Program-made: the position numbers and the translations under genes
Notes under the pieces: generated by a model
Databases searched by the model: none
What the model was told of the DNA's origin: nothing
The model's input: the letters and a program-made list of their open reading frames with translations, nothing else
From: CAVSRC01 sp963798195
GTDB taxonomy: Bacteria > Pseudomonadota > Alphaproteobacteria > Rhizobiales > Kaistiaceae
DNA: 64,000 nt
Assembly: GCA_963798195.1 (NCBI GenBank)
Contig: CAWCSF010000010.1
Location: 1,612,001-1,676,000 of the forward strand
Reading direction: 5' to 3'
Shown: one piece after another, positions 27,931 to 35,552 of the stretch
How the letters are laid out: each line of letters starts with the position of its first letter
Position numbering within the stretch: position 1 is the first letter of the stretch

Positions 27931-28000
27931 GCCCGCTCATTCCCCTCAGTGGACCGCGCCCTTGTTGACGGCGGACCCGCGACTGGTATTCACCCTCGCC

Positions 28001-28903
28001 ATGGCCCAGATTCACACTGCCAAGCTCGTCGCTTCAGAAGCCGATGCCGCCCAATTGGCCGAATCGATCGCTAACGATCCGTTTCTCGACGGCCAAACGG
28101 TCGATACCAGCGAAATCTCACCGGGACGTTGGGAGGTTGTGGTTTATTTTCCGGAAGCGCCGGACGCCGGCCAGCGCTCAGCGCTTAAGCGCCACGGCCG
28201 CTTCCGGATCGAGAAGCTGCCCGAGACCAACTGGGTGGCCAAGAGCCTCGAGGGCCTGAAGCCGGTGCGCGCCGGGCGCTTTCTCGTTTATGGCAGCCAT
28301 GACCGGGGACGGCGCAAACCGAACGACATCGCGATCGAGATCGAGGCCGGCGAGGCCTTCGGCACCGGCCATCACGGTACCACCGCCGGCTGCCTGATCG
28401 CCATCGCCGACGTTGCCAAGGCGCGGCCGATCCGCAACGCGCTCGACGTTGGCACCGGCTCGGGCGTGCTCGCCATCGGGATAGCGCGGCTGGCCAAGGC
28501 GCCGGTGTTGGCCAGCGACATCGACCCAATTGCGACGCGTGTCGCCGCGGAGAACGTGCGGCTGAACGGAGCAAGCCGCTGGGTGCGGACCATCACCGCG
28601 ACGGGACTCAACGGCCGGGCTTTCAGGGACCATGGGCCATACGACCTGATCGTCGCGAACATTTTGGCCGGGCCCCTCGCGGCGCTCGCGCCTGCGATCC
28701 GACGGCACGTAGCACCCGGCGGCGCGGTGGTGCTTTCTGGCCTATTGCCCGAACAACAGGCTCGCATTGTCGCGGCCTATCGCGGGACAGGACTGGTTCT
28801 CAGGCGCTCGCTGGTGCTGGACGGCTGGCTCACGCTCGTCCTGACGCGGCCGGCAAAAGCAAAGGGCGGCACCACGGGGCACCGCCCTTCGGAAATGAGT
28901 TGA
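28001..28903 (+). CDS. prmA: Ribosomal protein L11 methyltransferase
   Basis: 300-residue SAM-dependent enzyme that trimethylates L11. The N-terminal L11-binding domain covers about residues 1-110. The Rossmann methyltransferase begins at GEAFGTGHHGTTAGCL and has motif I as ALDVGTGSGVLAIG (about residue 148) and motif IV as DLIVANILAGPLAALAP, both diagnostic of PrmA. The open frame extends upstream to 27779, into the divergent receptor gene; MAQIHTAKL is the natural start. Confidence 0.95.
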   Translation: MAQIHTAKLVASEADAAQLAESIANDPFLDGQTVDTSEISPGRWEVVVYFPEAPDAGQRSALKRHGRFRIEKLPETNWVAKSLEGLKPVRAGRFLVYGSHDRGRRKPNDIAIEIEAGEAFGTGHHGTTAGCLIAIADVAKARPIRNALDVGTGSGVLAIGIARLAKAPVLASDIDPIATRVAAENVRLNGASRWVRTITATGLNGRAFRDHGPYDLIVANILAGPLAALAPAIRRHVAPGGAVVLSGLLPEQQARIVAAYRGTGLVLRRSLVLDGWLTLVLTRPAKAKGGTTGHRPSEMS

Positions 28904-28916
28904 ACCGAGGCCCGCG

Positions 28917-29132
28917 CTAAAGCGGCAGGACACTGGTTCCGGCGCGCTCGAGCAGCCCGCGGTCATAGCCCAGCGCGGCCAGCGACGCGTCGTCGAGGCC
29001 GAGCAGGTAGGTGTTCACCCGGCGTTGCGCCTGGCCTTCACGCGCCGCAATCAGGCGGGCGACCGCCCGCTTCATCACGCCGCGCGGCGGCGCGGTACGC
29101 GTGAGAACATCACCGAAAGTCATCGTGGCCAT
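28917..29132 (-). CDS. DUF1127 family small protein
   Basis: 71 residues. The C-terminal part (RRVNTYLLGLDDASLAALGYDRGLL) is the DUF1127/YjiS-like motif, a short arginine-rich helix pair common in alphaproteobacteria. In relatives such proteins have been linked to RNA turnover and phosphate or stress physiology, but nothing here shows a specific role. AGGAG lies 6 bases before the ATG. Convergent with prmA, whose end carries an AAGGGCGG/CCGCCCTT hairpin (28862-28889) that may serve both genes. Confidence 0.82.
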   Translation of the reverse strand: MATMTFGDVLTRTAPPRGVMKRAVARLIAAREGQAQRRVNTYLLGLDDASLAALGYDRGLLERAGTSVLPL

Positions 29133-29384
29133 GGGTGGCTCCTGCTACTGAACCGGGGCGGCAATGGCACCGCACCGGCATGCGAACGCAAATCGTCCCT
29201 CCCTACGACCGCCGAGGTAATCCGAGACTCCGTGCAAGAGAACCACTGCAAAGGCATGACAGACCTGCATTTATTGCACCGCGTCACAAAATTGACGCAC
29301 TGCACAAACGAACGCCATCGGCCCCTGATCGGCGCATCACGGCGCGACATTGCCGGGCGGCGGCGCAACGACTAGGAAAGCGGG

Positions 29385-31220
29385 ATGAATGACACGCGAA
29401 ACGCGCCTGCGGGCACGGTCGATTTCGGCGGGCGGACGGCGCGGCTGCGCAAGGAATTGGCAAAGAGCGGATTAACCGGTTTCGTCATTCCCCACGCTGA
29501 TGAGCATCAGAGCGAGTATCTGCCCCCTGCGGCGGAACGCCTCGCCTGGCTCACCGGCTTCACGGGATCGGCAGGAATCGCAATCGTGCTCGCCGACACG
29601 GCGGCCATTTTCGTCGACGGCCGCTATACGCTCCAGGTGCGCAACGAGACCGACGCCGCGCTGTTCACACCGGAGCACGTCAGCGAAACGCCGCCAACGA
29701 AGTGGCTGGCGCAACATCTGAAGGCGGGCGACCACATTGGCTACGACCCGTGGCTCATGACCGTCGCCGAAGTGCGCCGCTATGCCGAGACCTGCACGGC
29801 GGCCGGCGCCGAACTCGTCGCGGTCGACGTCAACCCCATCGATACGATTTGGGAGGACCGGCCGTCGCCACCGCTCGGCGCCGTGTCGCTGCAACCGCTG
29901 GAACTCGCCGGCGAAGCCTCGTCCGAGAAGATAGCCCGACTGCAACGGGCGATAGCTGAGAAAAAAGCCGACGCCGCAGTGCTCGGCCAAGCGAACTCCG
30001 TCGCCTGGACGTTCAACATCCGCGGCGGCGACATCGCGCACAATCCAGTCGCACTCGCCTTCACCATTCTTCCGGCGACAGGCAGGCCGACCGTATTCAT
30101 CGACGGACGCAAGCTATCCAACGCGGTGCGGGATGCGCTCAGCGACCTCGCCGAGATAGAAGAGCCCGACGCATTCGCCCGTCGCCTGGCTCAGCTGGGC
30201 GAGACCAAGGCAAGGGTGATGCTCGACCCGCAGGCGACGGCCGACGCCATCGCCGCCGTTATCCGCGAGAACGGCGGCACCGTCATCGATGCCGCCGACC
30301 CGGCGGTGCTGCCCAAGGCGCGCAAGAACGCAACCGAACTGGCCGGCACGCGCCGCGCCCACATCCGCGACGGCGCGGCGATGGTGCGGTTCCTCGCATG
30401 GCTTGACCGGGTCGGCCCGACCGGCACCATCGATGAGATCGCCGCGGTGGAGAAGCTGCGGGAATTCCGCGCAGAGACGGCCAAGAAGGACGGCTCCGAG
30501 TTGGTCGACGTCTCTTTCGACACGATCTCCGGCGCCGGACCGAACGGGGCCATCGTGCACTACCGCGTCTCGCCGGCGACCTCGCTGCCGATCAAGCCGG
30601 ACATGCTCTACCTGGTCGATTCCGGCGCACAGTATCGCGACGGAACAACGGACATCACCCGCACCGTGCCGATCGGCACGCCGACGGACGAAATGCGCGA
30701 CCGCTTCACACGCGTGCTGCGCGGCATGATCGCGGTCGCCACGGCGCGCTTCCCCGTGGGGGCGACCGGCGCGCAGCTCGATACGCTGGCGCGGCACTGG
30801 CTCTGGCAGGCTGGCCTCGACTTCGACCACGGCACCGGCCACGGGGTCGGGGCGTTTCTCTCGGTGCATGAGGGGCCCGCGCGCATCTCCAAGCTCGGCA
30901 ATACGCCGCTGGAGCCGGGCATGATCCTTTCCGACGAGCCCGGCTACTACAAGACCGGCGCGTTCGGTATCCGCATCGAGAACCTCGTCGTGGTGACGCC
31001 GCCCGCGCAGATCGCAGGCGGCGATCGGCCGATGATGGGCTTCGAGACGCTGACCTTCGCGCCGATCGACCGCCGCCTGATCGTGCCGTCGCTGATGAGC
31101 GCCGACGAGATTGCCTGGCTCGACGCCTATCACGCCGGCCTGCCAGCAAAGCTCGGCCACCTGCTGGATGACGGCGAGAAGGCTTGGCTGGCGGCAGCGA
31201 TCAAGCCGCTGGCGGAGTGA
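29385..31220 (+). CDS. Xaa-Pro aminopeptidase (aminopeptidase P, three-domain type)
   Basis: 611 residues, matching the long M24B aminopeptidase P with two creatinase N-like domains (about 1-145 and 160-310) and a C-terminal pita-bread catalytic domain. The dinuclear metal ligands can be read as Asp in YLVDSGAQ and TTDITRT, His in GTGHGVGAFL, and Glu in EPGYY and IENLVVV. It removes N-terminal residues ahead of proline. The following gene starts 3 bases after the stop. Confidence 0.94.
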   Translation: MNDTRNAPAGTVDFGGRTARLRKELAKSGLTGFVIPHADEHQSEYLPPAAERLAWLTGFTGSAGIAIVLADTAAIFVDGRYTLQVRNETDAALFTPEHVSETPPTKWLAQHLKAGDHIGYDPWLMTVAEVRRYAETCTAAGAELVAVDVNPIDTIWEDRPSPPLGAVSLQPLELAGEASSEKIARLQRAIAEKKADAAVLGQANSVAWTFNIRGGDIAHNPVALAFTILPATGRPTVFIDGRKLSNAVRDALSDLAEIEEPDAFARRLAQLGETKARVMLDPQATADAIAAVIRENGGTVIDAADPAVLPKARKNATELAGTRRAHIRDGAAMVRFLAWLDRVGPTGTIDEIAAVEKLREFRAETAKKDGSELVDVSFDTISGAGPNGAIVHYRVSPATSLPIKPDMLYLVDSGAQYRDGTTDITRTVPIGTPTDEMRDRFTRVLRGMIAVATARFPVGATGAQLDTLARHWLWQAGLDFDHGTGHGVGAFLSVHEGPARISKLGNTPLEPGMILSDEPGYYKTGAFGIRIENLVVVTPPAQIAGGDRPMMGFETLTFAPIDRRLIVPSLMSADEIAWLDAYHAGLPAKLGHLLDDGEKAWLAAAIKPLAE

Positions 31221-31222
31221 GG

Positions 31223-32092
31223 ATGAGCGCGCACGAAGCGTCCGTGAGCCGCTTCGCCTGCTTGCCCTGGTACGACCTGCCCGAGACACGCACGGCACAG
31301 GACGCCCTGTGGACCGTCATCGCGCGGCACATGCGCCGGCATGGCCTATCCGACGTGCCGCGTCGGCTCCTCCGCGAGCGCCCCACGCTTCAGATGTTGA
31401 CCGACCCGCGGTTGCTTCTCGGCCAGTGCTGCGGCTACGACGTCGTCTACGGGTTCTCCGGCAGCGTCGTGCCGCTGGCCACGCCCGAATTCGACGCAGA
31501 CGGCTGCGAAGGAAGCGATTACCGAAGCTTCGTCCTGGTTCGGCAAGACTCGCTGGCCGACGACCTTGCCGACCTGCGCGGCAAGACCTGCGTCATCAAC
31601 GGCTTCAATTCGCATTCCGGCACCAATACGCTGCGGGCACTCGTCGCGCCATTGAGCCGCAAGGGGCGGTTCTTCGGCACAGTGAAAGTAAGCGGGGCGC
31701 ATATCGCCAGCCTGGCGATGCTCACCGCCGGTCAGGCCGACGTGATGGCAATGGATTGCGTGATCCACGCGCTCCTCACCCGCCATCGGCCGGCGGCGCT
31801 TGCCGGCACCCGGATCCTCTGCCGGAGCATGGCGGCGCCGGCCCCGCCCTTCGTGACGGCCGCTCGAGCGACGGATGAAACCATGGAGACGCTGCGCGCC
31901 GGGTTGTCCGACGCGTTTGCCGACCCTGACGCTCAATCCTCCATGGAGGCGATGCTGCTGCGCGGGGCCGCGGTGCGTCCGTTGACCGACTACGCCAGGA
32001 TTGCCGAAATCGAGGCATCGGCCACGGCCCGCGGCTATTTCGAACTGCACGCGACCAGCGCGGCGCTGGTAAGCGCGAAGCAAACCGCATAA
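31223..32092 (+). CDS. PhnD-like phosphate/phosphonate binding-protein-fold protein without signal peptide
   Basis: 289 residues with a periplasmic-binding-protein-like fold of the PhnD/SsuA type: MLTDPRLLLGQCCGYDVVY, DLRGKTCVINGFNSHSGTNTLR and MLTAGQADVMAMDCVIHALL. Unlike classic PhnD it begins directly with MSAHEASVSRFACLPWYD, with no signal peptide or lipobox. No ABC permease or ATPase gene is adjacent. It may be a cytoplasmic ligand-binding protein. The start follows the aminopeptidase stop by 3 bases, so it is probably coupled with it. Confidence 0.75.
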   Translation: MSAHEASVSRFACLPWYDLPETRTAQDALWTVIARHMRRHGLSDVPRRLLRERPTLQMLTDPRLLLGQCCGYDVVYGFSGSVVPLATPEFDADGCEGSDYRSFVLVRQDSLADDLADLRGKTCVINGFNSHSGTNTLRALVAPLSRKGRFFGTVKVSGAHIASLAMLTAGQADVMAMDCVIHALLTRHRPAALAGTRILCRSMAAPAPPFVTAARATDETMETLRAGLSDAFADPDAQSSMEAMLLRGAAVRPLTDYARIAEIEASATARGYFELHATSAALVSAKQTA

Positions 32093-32119
32093 CAACAATC
32101 ATGAAATCGGGATACGGAC

Positions 32120-33080
32120 ATGGCGACTGCAAACACGATGGAAAAAGTAAAACTCGGCCGCACCGGCCTGACTGTCTCGAAGATCTGCTTCGGCACGTCG
32201 CCGCTGGCCGACATGCCGCATGTCTACGGTTACGGCGTGAATGACGATCAGGCGAGGCATCACGCTAAAAGCGATGTTCGACAGCCCGATCAACTTCATG
32301 GACACGTCGCGCGGCTATGGGCGCGGCAAGAGCGAACGCGACATCGGCAACGCGCTGCGCGAGATCGGCGGACTGCCCAAGGGCTACGTGTTGGCGACGA
32401 AGCTGGACCGTGACTTCGAGACAGGCGCGTTCGACGCGGCGGCGATGCGCCGCTCGCTGGAGGACAGCCTCAAGGCGCTGGGCGTCGACCGCATCCAGCT
32501 CATGCACCTGCACGACCCGGAATATGCACCAGTCCCGAGCGACGTGACCAAACCGGACGGCGCCATCGCCGAACTCTTCAAGATGAAGGAGGAAGGCATC
32601 GTCGGTTCCGTCGGGCTGGCGGCCGGCAAGGTCGACGTGATGATGCCGATGCTGCGCGACTGGGACTTCGACGTGATGCTGACCCACAACCGCTTCACCC
32701 TGATCAACCGCAACGCCGAGGAGATGATCGATTTCTGCGTGAAGAAAGGGATCGCGGTGTTGAATGCAGCGCCCTATGGCAGCGGCGTGCTCGCCAAGGG
32801 CACCGCGAACTTCGCGCGCTATGCCTACCGGGACGCCCCGGAGGCAGTGCTGGAGCCGATCCGCAAGATCGAGGCGATCTGCGCGCGTTACGACATTCCT
32901 ACCGGTGCGGCGGCCCTCCAATTTTCCCTGCGCGACCCGCGTATCACGTCCACGGTCATTGGCATGACCAAGCCGGAGCGCATCCAGCAGACGATCGAAT
33001 GGGCGAGCCTGCCGATCCCGCAGGCGGCGTGGGACGAATTGCTGGCCCTGCCCTTCAGCCGCGCCAATCCGCAGGGCTAG
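32120..33080 (+). pseudogene. Aldo/keto reductase, interrupted by a single-base insertion
   Basis: Aldo/keto reductase of the D-threo-aldose / L-fucose dehydrogenase-like branch. It starts MEKVKLGRTGLTVSKICFGTSPL and continues NFMDTSRGYGRGKSERDIG, LATKLDRD, KALGVDRIQLMHLHDPE and FSLRDPRITSTVIGMTKPERI. The first 45 codons are in one frame and the rest in another. Removing one base near 32255 joins GVNDDQA to GITLKAMF and gives a full 319-residue protein. The rest is intact, so a sequencing indel or a very recent mutation is likely. Confidence 0.85.
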
Positions 33081-33157
33081 GCAGGCAGACCACCCACTGG
33101 AGCGACAGCCCTCAGCGGCGGTATGCTCCGGCGCAGGGGGTTCGGGAGGATCGCCGC

Positions 33158-34351
33158 ATGAAGACCGACAACCCGGCGCAGCAGCGCAGCCAGCGCGTCT
33201 GGCTTCGCGCCGAGGATTGCGACATCGACGAGTTTGCGGCTCTGGTCGAGCGCGCCACGGATGCGGCCGATTACCCGTTCGCGACCGAAATCGCCAGCAA
33301 CGTGCCGCTCTACGACCGCGCCGACATCCTCAAGGCGACGGCGGAGCCTGAATCCCGCAGGGCGTTACTCGCCGAGTGGGTAGAGGCGATGACCGACGGT
33401 CCCGGCATCGTCGCCTTTCGCGGCGCGTTCGCCGACACGGCGCCGATCGACCGCGCCACCGCCATCTTCGAGGCCATCATCGACGAGCAGCACGCGGGCG
33501 GCACCGGCGGCGGCGATCACTTCGCCAAGCCCGGCGCCAACGACCGCGTCTGGAACGCGCTGGAAAAGCTCTGCCTGCGCGACCCGGAAACCTTCGCGGC
33601 GTACTACGCCAACGAGATCGTGGCGCTGGTGAGCGAGGCATGGCTGGGTCCGGCCTACCAGATCACGTCGCAGGTGAACCGCGTCAACCCGGGAGGCGCG
33701 GCGCAATCCGCCCATCGCGACTATCACCTGGGTTTCCAGACCGCAGAGACGATCGAGCGCTACCCGGCGCACGTCCACCGGCTTTCACCGGTCCTGACGC
33801 TACAAGGGGCCATCGCCCACTGCGACATGCCGCTGGAGAGCGGGCCGACGCTCTACCTGCCCTATAGCCAGTCGTACCTGCCCGGCTATCTCGCGACCGG
33901 ACGGAGTGAGTTCCGGCAATACTTTGACGACCATCGCGTTCAGTTGCCGCTGACCAAGGGCGACGCAGTGTTCTTCAATCCGGCGCTTTTCCATGCGGCG
34001 GGCAACAATCGCTCCGCCAACATCAGACGCACGGCCAACCTGCTTCAGGTGTCGTCGGCCTATGGCCGGGCCATGGAGAGCATCGACCGGACGCGCATGA
34101 GCGCTGCGCTTTATCCCAAGGTCGCGGAGATGCTGAAGACAGGCGCGCTCGATGAGCCGGGCGCGGCCAATGTGATTGCCGCCTCGGCGGAAGGCTATTC
34201 TTTTCCGACCAACCTCGACAGCGATCCGCCGATCGGCGGGCTGGCGCCGGAGACCCAGCAGGCGCTGTTCCATCGCGCACTCCGCGAAGGCTGGCAAGCG
34301 GAAGCTTTTGTTGCCGAACTGGGCCGGCAGGCCGCGAAGCGCCTGCCCTAG
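33158..34351 (+). CDS. Phytanoyl-CoA dioxygenase-like Fe(II)/2-oxoglutarate oxygenase
   Basis: 397 residues. The PhyH-type facial triad can be read as H-x-D in SAHRDYHLGF (about residues 188-190) and a distal His in FFNPALFHAAGNNRSANIRRTAN (about 284), where the following arginines would hold 2-oxoglutarate. It hydroxylates an unknown small molecule. GGGAGG precedes the chosen ATG by 9 bases. It is convergent with the membrane-protein pair; the stop codons share a CTAG tetranucleotide. Confidence 0.82.
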   Translation: MKTDNPAQQRSQRVWLRAEDCDIDEFAALVERATDAADYPFATEIASNVPLYDRADILKATAEPESRRALLAEWVEAMTDGPGIVAFRGAFADTAPIDRATAIFEAIIDEQHAGGTGGGDHFAKPGANDRVWNALEKLCLRDPETFAAYYANEIVALVSEAWLGPAYQITSQVNRVNPGGAAQSAHRDYHLGFQTAETIERYPAHVHRLSPVLTLQGAIAHCDMPLESGPTLYLPYSQSYLPGYLATGRSEFRQYFDDHRVQLPLTKGDAVFFNPALFHAAGNNRSANIRRTANLLQVSSAYGRAMESIDRTRMSAALYPKVAEMLKTGALDEPGAANVIAASAEGYSFPTNLDSDPPIGGLAPETQQALFHRALREGWQAEAFVAELGRQAAKRLP

Positions 34352-34953
34352 ACCGTCGGGTCTTTTTGATCGGTGAGACGGCCGGCCTCTTCGACCGCGC
34401 GGCTGCGCAGCCGCTCGAGTTCATCGGCCGTGCGGCGAACATCGGGCACGCCGTAGAGCCCATCGCGGCGACCCATGGACGTCCGCCGATCAAACAAGAT
34501 GTCGCCCGAACCGTCCGCGCGCTGCATGCGCTGGACGTCAGCGAGCCCCTCCAGGTCATAGGAACGCACCCGCTCACCATGACGGCCAGAGATGATGATC
34601 ACGCGTCTCGTGGACAGGGCATAGACCGCAGGCGGTGCACCGATCTGGAGAAGCGGCATGATCACCATGCTGATTCCGATCGCGAAAAAGGGAACGCCAA
34701 AATACGGAAACCAGCGAAACACCGGGTCTGGCTCACCGGCCCGATCGCCCGACATCAGGAAAGCAACCGCCATCCAGAAGACCGCGAAACCAGCGAAGAA
34801 GACGCCGAACGTCATGCGCGCCAGCATCTGACGGAGGCCGGTGCCGCGCACCGCGCGCTCCGCCCACACCAACCGCTCGCGTGGCTGCATTTCCGCCTGC
34901 GCCACGATCATGGGCAGCGCGGAGGTGAAATCGACGGTGCTCGGCACCCTCAT
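34348..34953 (-). CDS. Membrane protein with PH-like domain (copy 2)
   Basis: 201 residues with two central hydrophobic segments (about 46-66 and 82-105). They are followed by a bacterial PH-like beta domain (PPAVYALSTRRVIIISG, RVRSYDLEGLADVQRMQ, GDILFDRR) and a C-terminal helix (ADELERLRSRAVEEAG). It is a paralogue of the gene just upstream and overlaps it by 4 bases. Third gene of a ligA-led operon. Role unknown. Confidence 0.75.
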   Translation of the reverse strand: MRVPSTVDFTSALPMIVAQAEMQPRERLVWAERAVRGTGLRQMLARMTFGVFFAGFAVFWMAVAFLMSGDRAGEPDPVFRWFPYFGVPFFAIGISMVIMPLLQIGAPPAVYALSTRRVIIISGRHGERVRSYDLEGLADVQRMQRADGSGDILFDRRTSMGRRDGLYGVPDVRRTADELERLRSRAVEEAGRLTDQKDPTV

Positions 34954-35552
34954 GCGGCGGTGCCGGCCGGCGGCGCGGCGTTTGCCGCTGCGCGCGCCTT
35001 CTCCCGTTCGATGAGGTCGCGGACGCGCTTTACATCGGGAATGCCGAAAAGTCCGAGGACCCGGTAACCGCGCTCGCCGCTGGTGGACTGAAGGACATCG
35101 GCGAAGGTGATGTCGCCGACGCCGCTCAGCTGCTCGTTCATCAGCAGGTCGCCCATCTTGCCGAGTTCAGTCGAGCGGACAATGCGCATGCGCTTGCCGT
35201 ACATCATGAAGACGCGCTGGTCGGTGAGCCCATAGACGGTGGAGCTGCCGATGCTGCCCAGCCAGAACGGTGCGGTGGCGATGGCGACGCCGATCATCAC
35301 GAAGGGCACGCCGAACAGCGGAAAGAAGCGCCACAGGTCATCGGCGGCCGCCGTGGCCGCCCAGGCCATCAGTATCCACAGCAGGCCAAAGCCGGCAAAG
35401 GCCAGACCGACGATGATGACGCGCCACGATCCGAGGCCCGGCCTCCGGCGCACCGCGCGGTCGGCCCAGACGAGACGCTCGCCGCGCTTGACCTCCGTGC
35501 GGGCGATCGTCGTCGGACTGGCGTTCGTGAGGTCAAACGTTGTGTTGCTCAT
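34950..35552 (-). CDS. Membrane protein with PH-like domain (copy 1)
   Basis: 200 residues with the same plan as its downstream paralogue: N-terminal KRGERLVWADRAVR, two hydrophobic segments (about 45-68 and 78-100), the PH-like SSTVYGLTDQRVFMMYG and GVGDITFADV, then FGIPDVKRVRDLIEREK. It overlaps the ligA stop by 4 bases (ATGA), so it should be translated from the ligA message. The pair seems to be a local duplication. Confidence 0.75.
   Translation of the reverse strand: MSNTTFDLTNASPTTIARTEVKRGERLVWADRAVRRRPGLGSWRVIIVGLAFAGFGLLWILMAWAATAAADDLWRFFPLFGVPFVMIGVAIATAPFWLGSIGSSTVYGLTDQRVFMMYGKRMRIVRSTELGKMGDLLMNEQLSGVGDITFADVLQSTSGERGYRVLGLFGIPDVKRVRDLIEREKARAAANAAPPAGTAA

Noticed and set aside
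28862..28889. Hairpin at the end of prmA as a strong terminator
   Set aside because: The stem is good (8 bp) but lies inside the prmA coding end and lacks a U-tract, so it was only mentioned with the neighbouring genes.
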